Of a stretch of DNA of 19,143 nucleotides, positions 1 to 6,244 are shown piece by piece. The position numbers and the translations under genes are program-made. Numbering within the stretch: the stretch's first letter is position 1; every line of letters starts with the position of its first letter. Source of the DNA: Prevotellaceae bacterium UBA1716 (GTDB taxonomy: Bacteria > Bacteroidota > Bacteroidia > Bacteroidales > Bacteroidaceae); contig DCIW01000053.1 of NCBI GenBank assembly GCA_002317225.1, forward strand, positions 1-19,143. Reading direction: 5' to 3'. The notes beneath the pieces are model-generated. The model did no database searches. It was not told where the DNA came from and worked only from the letters and a program-made list of their open reading frames with translations.

Positions 1-389
1 AACATAGTTCGGTTGAGAGCGATGTAAGGAGGGCGGAAGAATTGTGGTTCCTCTCCCACATACTTCTTTATAAGCGACGATGTGTACTCTATTTCTGCCG
101 TCATCGAGTCAGCAGATAGGGTAGGCATGCTCGAGTGAGTCTTGCTATGGTTCTCGATGTCATGCCCCTCTTTATGAGCACGTTGCATCACCTTTGCACT
201 TTCCTCAGTGATGTTGTTTCCAATCACGAAGAACGAAGCCTTCACCTTATGTTTCTTCAGTACATCAAGCATTTTGACCGTAGTCGCAGTATTAGGTCCA
301 TCATCAAAACTGAGAGCCACATACTGTTTTTGCCCATAGGATAGTACGCTTATCATGAGTGCAAACGTAAAGATAATAAGTTTTTTCAT
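1..389 (-). CDS. Polysaccharide deacetylase (CE4 / NodB-like), secreted, 3' end cut by window edge
   Basis: The first 129 residues are visible; the gene runs off the left edge. It starts at the ATG at 389 with an N-terminal signal sequence (MKKLIIFTFALMISVLSYGQ). All three N-terminal CE4 motifs are present: SFDDG (residues 27-31, catalytic base and metal Asp), HSKTH (81-85, metal-binding His pair) and RPPY (119-122). CE4 enzymes are metal-dependent and remove N- or O-acetyl groups from chitin oligomers, peptidoglycan or acetylated xylan. The signal sequence puts it in the periplasm or outside. It begins 22 bp after the stop of the GH16 gene on the same strand, with no promoter box in the gap, so the two are probably co-transcribed. 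Beside GH16 and GH43 enzymes an acetyl-polysaccharide esterase role is plausible, but the substrate cannot be read from sequence. Confidence 0.9.
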   Translation of the reverse strand, partial: MKKLIIFTFALMISVLSYGQKQYVALSFDDGPNTATTVKMLDVLKKHKVKASFFVIGNNITEESAKVMQRAHKEGHDIENHSKTHSSMPTLSADSMTAEIEYTSSLIKKYVGEEPQFFRPPYIALNRTM

Positions 390-411
390 ATTTCTGTTAT
401 TTGATTGTTTG

Positions 412-1308
412 TTATTCCTTCTGATAAACCCTCACATAATCAATATCGTAACGAATAGGATACCCATCAACATCAACGTCACCTCCATTGTCTCCACCGA
501 TTGCGAGGTTGAGCAGGATATACTGAGGACTGTGGAAAGGATTGGTTCCATCCTTACTCTTATTGATGGTTGTGGATAGGTCTATTTCGTTGAGGAGTTC
601 GTCATCGAGATAAATTCTTATAAAATCTTCGTCCCAATCCATTCGCCAGATGTGAAACTTTGAAGCCCAGAACGGATCCTTATCGGTGAAGTGGCTGAAC
701 GGAGTTGCCTTACTGTTCCATATAGCATTATACTGGCGTTCAGAAGCCCAACAGGCATTAGCCAAGATATGAGGCACACCTTTGATGCGGTAATATTCCA
801 TAACATCAATCTCACCATTGCTCGGCCATGGGAGTTTCTCGCCCAAAAGCCAAATGGCCGGCCACGAACCATAACCATCAGGTATTCGGGCACGACATTC
901 GAGACGTCCATATTTGAATGAGAACTTGCCTCGGGTGTTAATACTGGATGAAGTGCAAGTGATAGTGGGGCGATTCTTTTTCCATTCCTTGCTTCTTTGC
1001 TTGTAGAGTGGGTTAGGGCGGTTTTCTTCGCGAGCCTCGATAGTCAGTATGCCATTCTTCACCGAAGCGTTATCCTCTTCATACCATTGGAGTTCATGAT
1101 TGCGTACAAATCCATGTTCATAGTTCCATACAGCATCATTCACCTTTCCATCCTTATCAAATTCTTCGTTCCAGATTAGTTTGTACCCCGTTGGTGGAGT
1201 TGGGTATTTATTGTCACGCATCTCATTATCACCAGATTCTGCATTGTTCTGCCCGAATGCTATGCATGAGATGGTGAATAAAAAGAGAGTGCATAGTAGT
1301 TTTTTCAT
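412..1308 (-). CDS. Glycoside hydrolase family 16, laminarinase-type beta-glucanase, secreted
   Basis: A 298-residue protein with an N-terminal signal sequence (MKKLLCTLFLFTISCIAFGQ) and one GH16 jelly-roll domain from about residue 40 to the end. The catalytic signature EIDVME (166-171) has the ExDxxE spacing of laminarinase-type GH16 enzymes rather than the ExDxE of lichenases. E166 would be nucleophile, D168 the assisting Asp and E171 the acid/base. The upstream SWPAIWLLG and downstream ANACW and YVRVY segments also fit. Expected reaction: endo-hydrolysis of beta-1,3 or mixed-linked beta-glucan; related galactan-active GH16 enzymes cannot be excluded. The reading frame extends to a TTG at 1347, but that codon lies inside the promoter box, so the ATG at 1308 (or the ATG at 1323) is preferred. 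The CE4 gene follows 22 bp downstream. Confidence 0.93.
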   Translation of the reverse strand: MKKLLCTLFLFTISCIAFGQNNAESGDNEMRDNKYPTPPTGYKLIWNEEFDKDGKVNDAVWNYEHGFVRNHELQWYEEDNASVKNGILTIEAREENRPNPLYKQRSKEWKKNRPTITCTSSSINTRGKFSFKYGRLECRARIPDGYGSWPAIWLLGEKLPWPSNGEIDVMEYYRIKGVPHILANACWASERQYNAIWNSKATPFSHFTDKDPFWASKFHIWRMDWDEDFIRIYLDDELLNEIDLSTTINKSKDGTNPFHSPQYILLNLAIGGDNGGDVDVDGYPIRYDIDYVRVYQKE

Positions 1309-1344
1309 AAGATATAGTTTCATTGTCTTTATCAAGTTCAGATG

Positions 1345-1352
1345 CAAATATA
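1345..1352 (-). promoter_or_regulatory. Promoter -7 box of the GH16-CE4 unit
   Basis: On the minus strand this reads TATATTTG followed by CA, an exact match to the Bacteroidetes TAnnTTTG box. A convincing -33 TTTG about 20 nt upstream is not seen. It predicts a 5' leader of roughly 30 nt before the ATG at 1308. Confidence 0.6.
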
Positions 1353-1427
1353 CAATCTTTCTGCGAAACTTCTTGCATACATAACTAATAATTAAGTACT
1401 TTTATATAAATGTTCAACAATTATTTG

Positions 1428-1435
1428 TATATTTG
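1428..1435 (+). promoter_or_regulatory. Promoter -7 box of the GH43 lipoprotein gene
   Basis: TATATTTG followed by CA, the same 10-mer as the GH16 promoter, in opposite orientation 75 bp away. The two form a divergent promoter pair. The -33 element is weak. The predicted leader to the ATG at 1475 is about 35-40 nt. Confidence 0.6.
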
Positions 1436-1474
1436 CAAAAAATATGTAAAGTTTAATACCTAATTGTTAGAATT

Positions 1475-3241
1475 ATGAAATTACAGAACTTGATTATTAG
1501 TTTACTTACGGGACTCACAGCGGTAAGTTGTATGTCGCCAAACCCAAAGGTGACAGAAGCTCCGACAGGTGAGGCATTGTTTGACAACTTTTTATATGTA
1601 GGTGATGACGATTTCTACAAGAGTAATCCCCTTCCTAATGAGACTTCGTACTATAACCCAATCTTACCAGGTTTCTATCCTGACCCTACCATCGTGACTA
1701 ATGGTAAGGGCGACTACTATCTCGCAACTTCCACATTCACTTACATCCCTGGTGTGCCTCTCTTCCATAGTAAGGATCTCGTGAATTGGGAACAAATTGG
1801 TCACATCCTTGATCGTGAAAACCAAGTTGCCAATTGCGAAGGTCATGATGTCAGTCGTGGTATCTTTGCTCCTGCACTTTCGTACAACCCAAAGACAGAA
1901 ACCTACTACATGATCACTACTAATGTGAATGCTGGTACGGGCAATTTCTATGTTAAGACAAAGGATCCTGCAGGTTCATGGTCTGACCCTATTTACCTCC
2001 CTTCTATTCTTGGCATTGACCCATCTATCTTCATCGACGATGATGGCAAAGCATACGTTGTGAATAATGATGATGCACCTGATTACAAGCCAGAATACCC
2101 TGGACATCGTACAGTTCGTATTCAGGAACTTGATCTCGAAAACGACAGTTGTGTGGGCGAACGCAAGATTCTCATCAATAAGGGTTGGAATCCTGCTGAG
2201 AAACCAGTTTGGTGTGAGGCTCCTCATATTTATAAGATTAACGGTAAATATTACCTCATGACAGCTGAAGGTGGTACAAGCACCAATCACAGCGAAGTTA
2301 TCTATCGTTCAGACTCTGTTTGGGGACCATACGAACCTTGCCCTCGCAATCCATTCCTCACACAACGCACACTCGACCCTAACCGTCCAGACCCAGTTAC
2401 TTGTGCAGGTCATGCAGACCTTGTGCAGACTCCTGAAGGCGATTGGTGGTGCGTATTCCTTGCTTGTCGTCCTGTAGCAGGTGCAGATTACGAAAACCTT
2501 GGACGTGAAGTATTTATGCTTCCTCTCACTTGGGACGAAGATGGATGGCCAGTGATGACTGGTCAGGATAAGGTGATTGACCAAGTAGTGGTGGATGGTC
2601 CTGCAAAGCGTGGTGATAAGGTGACATTTGGCAATTTCTCAAAGGAAGACACCTTTGATAGTGATAAACTCGGAATGGAATGGGTAACTCTACGCAGCAA
2701 GATAGAAGATCAGTACTCTCTTACAGAGTATCCAGGATATCTTTCCCTCAAGGAGAGTCCAATCACAGCACGTGAGAAGTCACATCCATCTATGGTGCTT
2801 CACCGCATTCAGCATCACAAATTTACAGCTGGAACCAGCATGCTCTATAAACCTACAGAAGATGGCGATGCAGCGGGTATGGTACTCTATAAGGATCAGG
2901 ATCATTATGCATTCATGTCGCTTGCTATGGTGGATAGTGCACAGGTCATCCGACTTCAGGTTTACAATGCTGAAAAACAAAGTGAATATCCAAGTCCTGA
3001 AGATAAATCGCGTGAAGATCTCATCAAGAATCCTATGATAGAAGAGTATCGTACTATCGATTTCAACGATGTAGAAATGCAGATTGTATCTGATGGAAAG
3101 TCCTTCACTTTCCAGTATCGTAAGGCATCTCCAGAAGACAAATGGCAGAGTTTCGAAAGTATCCCTGCTCACATCTTCTCCACTCGCGACACAGGTGGTT
3201 TCTGTGGTACAATGGTAGGTTTGCATTGTGTGGGAAAGTAA
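1475..3241 (+). CDS. Glycoside hydrolase family 43 lipoprotein (beta-xylosidase / arabinofuranosidase type) with C-terminal beta-sandwich
   Basis: 588 residues. The N-terminus is a lipoprotein signal (TAVSC, acylated Cys19), so the enzyme should be membrane-anchored. The five-bladed GH43 propeller starts near residue 60. FYPDPT contains the catalytic base Asp70, GIDPSIF the pKa-modulating Asp182, and WCEAPH the general acid Glu248. Residues from about 375 to the end match in character the concanavalin-like C-terminal domain of GH43 beta-xylosidases (GH43_C2). GH43 enzymes with this architecture release xylose or arabinose from xylan, arabinoxylan or arabinan side chains; the exact activity is not decidable here. 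ATG 1475 is the natural start, since it opens directly into the signal sequence and lies at leader distance from the promoter. The gene is divergent from GH16. Confidence 0.92.
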   Translation: MKLQNLIISLLTGLTAVSCMSPNPKVTEAPTGEALFDNFLYVGDDDFYKSNPLPNETSYYNPILPGFYPDPTIVTNGKGDYYLATSTFTYIPGVPLFHSKDLVNWEQIGHILDRENQVANCEGHDVSRGIFAPALSYNPKTETYYMITTNVNAGTGNFYVKTKDPAGSWSDPIYLPSILGIDPSIFIDDDGKAYVVNNDDAPDYKPEYPGHRTVRIQELDLENDSCVGERKILINKGWNPAEKPVWCEAPHIYKINGKYYLMTAEGGTSTNHSEVIYRSDSVWGPYEPCPRNPFLTQRTLDPNRPDPVTCAGHADLVQTPEGDWWCVFLACRPVAGADYENLGREVFMLPLTWDEDGWPVMTGQDKVIDQVVVDGPAKRGDKVTFGNFSKEDTFDSDKLGMEWVTLRSKIEDQYSLTEYPGYLSLKESPITAREKSHPSMVLHRIQHHKFTAGTSMLYKPTEDGDAAGMVLYKDQDHYAFMSLAMVDSAQVIRLQVYNAEKQSEYPSPEDKSREDLIKNPMIEEYRTIDFNDVEMQIVSDGKSFTFQYRKASPEDKWQSFESIPAHIFSTRDTGGFCGTMVGLHCVGK

Positions 3242-3270
3242 TTCCACACAGTGCATTTTGACATCTTATT

Positions 3271-3300
3271 ATGCCATAATTGTGGTATTTTACTTATTTT
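3271..3300 (+). terminator. Probable weak terminator after the GH43 gene
   Basis: Arms ATGCCA (3271-3276) and TGGTAT (3283-3288, one G-T pair) enclose a six-base loop, followed by a T-rich run to 3300. The stem is short. It lies between the GH43 stop and the promoter of the next gene, which supports separate transcription. Confidence 0.45.
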
Positions 3301-3313
3301 ATTGCAATAAGGT

Positions 3314-3345
3314 TTTGAATACCAACAAAAAATGATATATCTTTG
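3314..3345 (+). promoter_or_regulatory. Complete Bacteroidetes-type promoter (-33 TTTG, -7 TATCTTTG)
   Basis: TTTG at 3314-3317, a 20-nt spacer, then TATCTTTG at 3338-3345 followed by CA. Both boxes and the spacing fit the Bacteroidetes sigma consensus. It drives the gene starting at 3385 with a leader of about 35 nt. It also overlaps the TTG (3343) where the open frame begins, ruling that codon out as start. Confidence 0.75.
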
Positions 3346-3384
3346 CAAAAAGAAAACTTATTTATAATACCAAAACTATTTTTT

Positions 3385-4572
3385 ATGAAGAAAACAATAC
3401 TCTCTCTTCTGGTCGCTTTGGCCACAGTGATTAACGTTCAGGCTCAGACTTTCGAGTGGGGCACTGCTACATGGAATATTCAGGATGGTCGTGTGTATGA
3501 AAGTGTTGAAGAACTCAATGCTGAAGGTGTGGTACTCACTTTCCCTAACCCAACAGGTTACACGCTTACATTCCTTAACGTTATCTTGGTTGAATACAAC
3601 CTCTACATAGATGATGCTACAGAACCTATCAAGACAAAGTCTTCTGCTAAGATGAGCAATGCTGTGCCTATAAACTACGAATTCGTAGAGGGACACTCTT
3701 ACAAGATTGTCACTACTCGCAACCTCCTTGCTCAGGCAAACCTTGCTACTTACACAACAGATACTCTGTCAACAAACGATGATTCGTACACTATCTCGTT
3801 CAAGATTAATGGTCCTGAACTACAGAACACATACAATGTAGAGGCTGATATGTCGCTCTCAATCATCGATCAGAATTGGTCGCCAACCATTTCTGCTGTT
3901 GATGTGGCAGCTATCTGCAAGGTTCTTGGTGTTGAAAGTATTGACAAGTGTGATGTTTACGGTCTTAACTTGAACGGTTCGTACAACAATCTCTATATCA
4001 GTCTTTATGATGGATGGCGTGATGCTGATGGCGAATTCACTACTTATTATGGTGGATGGGACTCAGGACATGGCCATAATGCTTACCCTGCAGTTTATTG
4101 CATAAAGCTCAACGAGGCAATGGACTCTGTGTACTACTACTTCTATGATTATTGGAAGGAATATGACCCAAATGCAGGAACAGAAACTGGTGGTGGCACA
4201 ATTGTCACTTCAAAGCATCGTGCCCCAACCACTTCATATCATAATATGATTTGGGATTGGACAAATGAGGATGGTTCTGTCACACAATACTCACGTAAGT
4301 GGCGTTGTGATGAGGGTTCAGACTATAAGGCTTCATGGGCATTCATCGCAAACAAGAAGATGGTTCGTCTCAATGCAACAATGCACTTCCTCTCACAAGA
4401 AGAATATGATAAGAAGAAGGCAGAAGAAGAAGCATCTATCTCTCTCACATCAAACAACAATGCAACTCCAGTCGCAATCTACAACATCAACGGTACTCGC
4501 CAGTCTTCAATCAAGAATGGATTGAATATCGTGAAGTATAGTGATGGCAGCATAAAGAAGGTGATGAAGTAA
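3385..4572 (+). CDS. Secreted protein of unknown function with C-terminal tail domain
   Basis: 395 residues. A classical signal peptide (MKKTILSLLVALATVINVQAQ) starts at the ATG at 3385, behind a complete promoter. The body is rich in Tyr, Trp, Asp and Thr, with clusters such as YDGWRDADG and YYYFYDYW, typical of extracellular beta-rich carbohydrate- or surface-binding proteins. It loosely recalls the DUF4859-type secreted proteins of Bacteroides, which I could not verify. A Lys/Glu-rich linker (EEYDKKKAEEEAS) precedes a last segment of about 30 residues containing IYNINGTR and GLNIVKYSDG and ending KKVMK. That tail looks like the short C-terminal sorting or anchoring tails common on Prevotella secreted proteins. 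No catalytic motif is recognised. The position after GH43 suggests a role in the same polysaccharide process. Confidence 0.8.
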   Translation: MKKTILSLLVALATVINVQAQTFEWGTATWNIQDGRVYESVEELNAEGVVLTFPNPTGYTLTFLNVILVEYNLYIDDATEPIKTKSSAKMSNAVPINYEFVEGHSYKIVTTRNLLAQANLATYTTDTLSTNDDSYTISFKINGPELQNTYNVEADMSLSIIDQNWSPTISAVDVAAICKVLGVESIDKCDVYGLNLNGSYNNLYISLYDGWRDADGEFTTYYGGWDSGHGHNAYPAVYCIKLNEAMDSVYYYFYDYWKEYDPNAGTETGGGTIVTSKHRAPTTSYHNMIWDWTNEDGSVTQYSRKWRCDEGSDYKASWAFIANKKMVRLNATMHFLSQEEYDKKKAEEEASISLTSNNNATPVAIYNINGTRQSSIKNGLNIVKYSDGSIKKVMK

Positions 4573-4592
4573 CCCTCTCATACATAGATAAT

Positions 4593-4640
4593 AATGACCC
4601 CACCAATTAGAGTTTGGCGGGGTCATTTATTTTTTTTATT
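4593..4640 (+). terminator. Strong intrinsic terminator
   Basis: Arms AATGACCCC (4593-4601) and GGGGTCATT (4619-4627) pair perfectly. They extend inward across one mismatch by CCAA/TTGG, with a seven-base loop and a following T-rich run. It ends the transcript of the gene at 3385. Confidence 0.88.
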
Positions 4641-4658
4641 TTTATCGTGCAAAATGGT

Positions 4659-5040
4659 GAACATCCTACCAAAATAAGGTTAATGCACTGATATTCAGTA
4701 TAAATATATTGGTAGGATGTTGTTCAAACATCCTACCAACATTCTACCAACTCTCTACCAGATGCAAGTGGAGCAATTTGATATTTCGGAAAATATATCA
4801 TCTATCGTAAAACATACACTTTAGTAACGAAAGACAAAGTCCGTATGCACGGACATCGATGTCCGTATAGACGGACAAGTCATTTCTTAAGGAAGTTTTT
4901 CATTTTTACACCATTATTATTAGGATGTAATGAGGTAGAATGTTGGTAGGATGTTGGTAGGATGTTTAGGCAACATCCTACCAATGTTTTTGTGCTGACC
5001 ATCAACATGTTAAGTACCATTTGGTAGGATGCTTGCCTAA
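4659..5040. repeat. Nested inverted array of an 11-bp motif (CATCCTACCAA) between convergent genes
   Basis: Seven exact copies: plus orientation at 4662, 4729 and 4974; minus orientation at 4709, 4943, 4954 and 5021. Degenerate copies lie at 4740, 4751 (plus), 4917 and 4932 (minus). The copies at 4729/4740/4751 and at 4932/4943/4954 are head-to-tail with an exact 11-bp period and face each other. Outer copies form two longer hairpins: arms 4659-4676 with 4705-4725, and arms 4966-4986 with 5018-5040 (one-base bulges). The order is hairpin, three repeats, central dyad (4839-4876), three inverted repeats, hairpin, so the element is close to symmetrical about position 4850. No open frame is supported here. 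The motif was not noticed elsewhere in the window. Confidence 0.85.
4839..4876. repeat. Double GTCCGT dyad with 18-bp perfect palindrome
   Basis: Two units of GTCCGT-N4-ACGGAC (4839-4854 and 4861-4876) are separated by ATCGAT. Each unit is a dyad, and together they create the perfect palindrome ACGGACATCGATGTCCGT at 4849-4866. There is no T-run after it, so it does not look like a terminator; it looks more like a protein-binding site or a structured element. It sits at the centre of the 11-mer array. Confidence 0.75.
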
Positions 5041-5049
5041 ATTAAGAAG

Positions 5050-5065
5050 AAAAAAATATTTTTTT
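5050..5065 (-). terminator. A/T-only palindrome after the thioredoxin-like gene, possible terminator part
   Basis: A 16-bp self-complementary run of A then T (AAAAAAATATTTTTTT) begins 5 bp after the minus-strand stop at 5071. Reading on the minus strand, the hairpin with arms 5018-5040 and 4966-4986 follows. Together they could end the SusCD operon transcript, although the T-run precedes rather than follows the stable hairpin. Confidence 0.35.
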
Positions 5066-5070
5066 AATCA

Positions 5071-6225
5071 TTAATGTTCTGGCATCTTGCCGTTGATTGC
5101 ATCAATCAATGTTGAGAGGAGTTGGTCAGTAGGAACAGAGAGTTTCATGTTGCCGATGCGGTTCATGGCTTGACGCTTACCTGACTTTATCTCCTTTATA
5201 CGGTTCTCAAGAATCTTGATCATCTCCTTCTTGTACTTGGCATCAGTGTTAGGAGTGATAGGTTTTACCCAACGAGCAAGGGTCATATCATCTGCATCGA
5301 GATTCTTGTCCTTGAGATACTCCTTTATATATTTAAAGTAAGAGTCCATATCCTTCTGCTTGTCTGCAAGAGTGATCTGTGTGGTGAGGATGTAGTGGTT
5401 GGCATTTGGCACATTATTTTCCTGAAGGAGAGCCTTAAACTTGTCAAAGTTTGCTTGGTCAATAGTGGCAGTTCCGTCTGCCTCTGTGATAAGGTCACGC
5501 TGATAGTTCTGGAGCACATTCTGAATCTTCATGTCAACAGGAGTGTCGCCAATAGCTGCCTTGAGAGCAGATGGATCCTTGAGAACTGCCTGGAAAGACT
5601 TGGCAAATGGATTGCGAATGCTACCCATGAAGACATCACGGAGTTGGCTGTCATTCTGGAAAGTAGTTTCCTTGCCTTCGAGTATTGCTTCTGCTACATC
5701 GTTGGCTTCACCGCCCTTGTATGTGGCAGTAAGCGACTTGAGATAGTCTATAAGGAACTGAGGATCACGATCGCCATTCTTCCAACGCTCCTCATATCCC
5801 GAAGCTGTATTGTCCTGACTATTCTTCTCAACCTTTTGCATAAAGTCGTCTGCATTGCTACCACCAAGGAAACGACCAATCTCCTGAGCATCAGCATTGA
5901 AGATTACGAATGTAGGGTATGCCTGTACCTGAAGTTTCTTAGCAAGTGGAGCACCATAAGCACTCTCCATGTCAATCTTGAGGTTGATAAACTTAGCATT
6001 CATGTAGTTGCCCACCTTCTCCTGTGGGAACACATCCTTAGCCATCTTCTTACAAGGACCGCACCAAGTGGTGAAGCAGTCGAGGAAGATAAGTTTCTTT
6101 TCAGCCTTTGCCTTAGCAGAAGCTTGTTCGAGGGTTGTACCTTCTGGTTCGAAATTCATGCCTTGAGCGAACGCAGAAAGACAAGTGCAACAGAGTGCGA
6201 TGATAAGTGATAAAGTCTTTTTCAT
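5071..6225 (-). CDS. Secreted thioredoxin-fold protein, last gene of the SusCD operon
   Basis: 384 residues with a signal peptide (MKKTLSLIIALCCTCLSAFAQ). Residues about 30-130 form a thioredoxin fold with the redox motif WCGPC (54-58) and the cis-proline in QAYPTF (Pro104). The C-terminal part, about residues 135-384, is predicted helical and charged and has no motif I recognise. The protein is therefore much longer than a simple thioredoxin. It should act as a periplasmic or surface thiol-disulfide reductase or isomerase; the client is unknown. The start lies 19 bp after the stop of the PKD-like gene, so it belongs to the same operon. Thioredoxin-like proteins are often found with DUF4843/PKD-like SusCD loci. 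The long opposite-strand frame over this gene is treated as its shadow. Confidence 0.88.
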   Translation of the reverse strand: MKKTLSLIIALCCTCLSAFAQGMNFEPEGTTLEQASAKAKAEKKLIFLDCFTTWCGPCKKMAKDVFPQEKVGNYMNAKFINLKIDMESAYGAPLAKKLQVQAYPTFVIFNADAQEIGRFLGGSNADDFMQKVEKNSQDNTASGYEERWKNGDRDPQFLIDYLKSLTATYKGGEANDVAEAILEGKETTFQNDSQLRDVFMGSIRNPFAKSFQAVLKDPSALKAAIGDTPVDMKIQNVLQNYQRDLITEADGTATIDQANFDKFKALLQENNVPNANHYILTTQITLADKQKDMDSYFKYIKEYLKDKNLDADDMTLARWVKPITPNTDAKYKKEMIKILENRIKEIKSGKRQAMNRIGNMKLSVPTDQLLSTLIDAINGKMPEH

Positions 6226-6244
6226 ATATGTAAGTTTTTGAGTT

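Noticed and set aside
1309..1347. Extended N-terminus of the GH16 protein from TTG at 1347
   Set aside because: The TTG is part of the TATATTTG promoter box and therefore upstream of the transcription start; the extension also precedes the signal peptide.
3343..3384. Extended N-terminus of the secreted protein from TTG at 3343
   Set aside because: It overlaps the -7 box; the ATG at 3385 opens directly into a signal peptide.
4659..5040. CRISPR array
   Set aside because: Repeats are only 11 bp, occur in both orientations, are partly tandem without spacers, and no cas gene is present.
5395..6210. Long plus-strand open frame (271 codons) opposite the thioredoxin-like gene
   Set aside because: It lies wholly antisense to a gene with clear motifs, has no promoter box or recognisable domain, and its composition (Cys, Leu, Ser, Thr) is that of a mirror frame.
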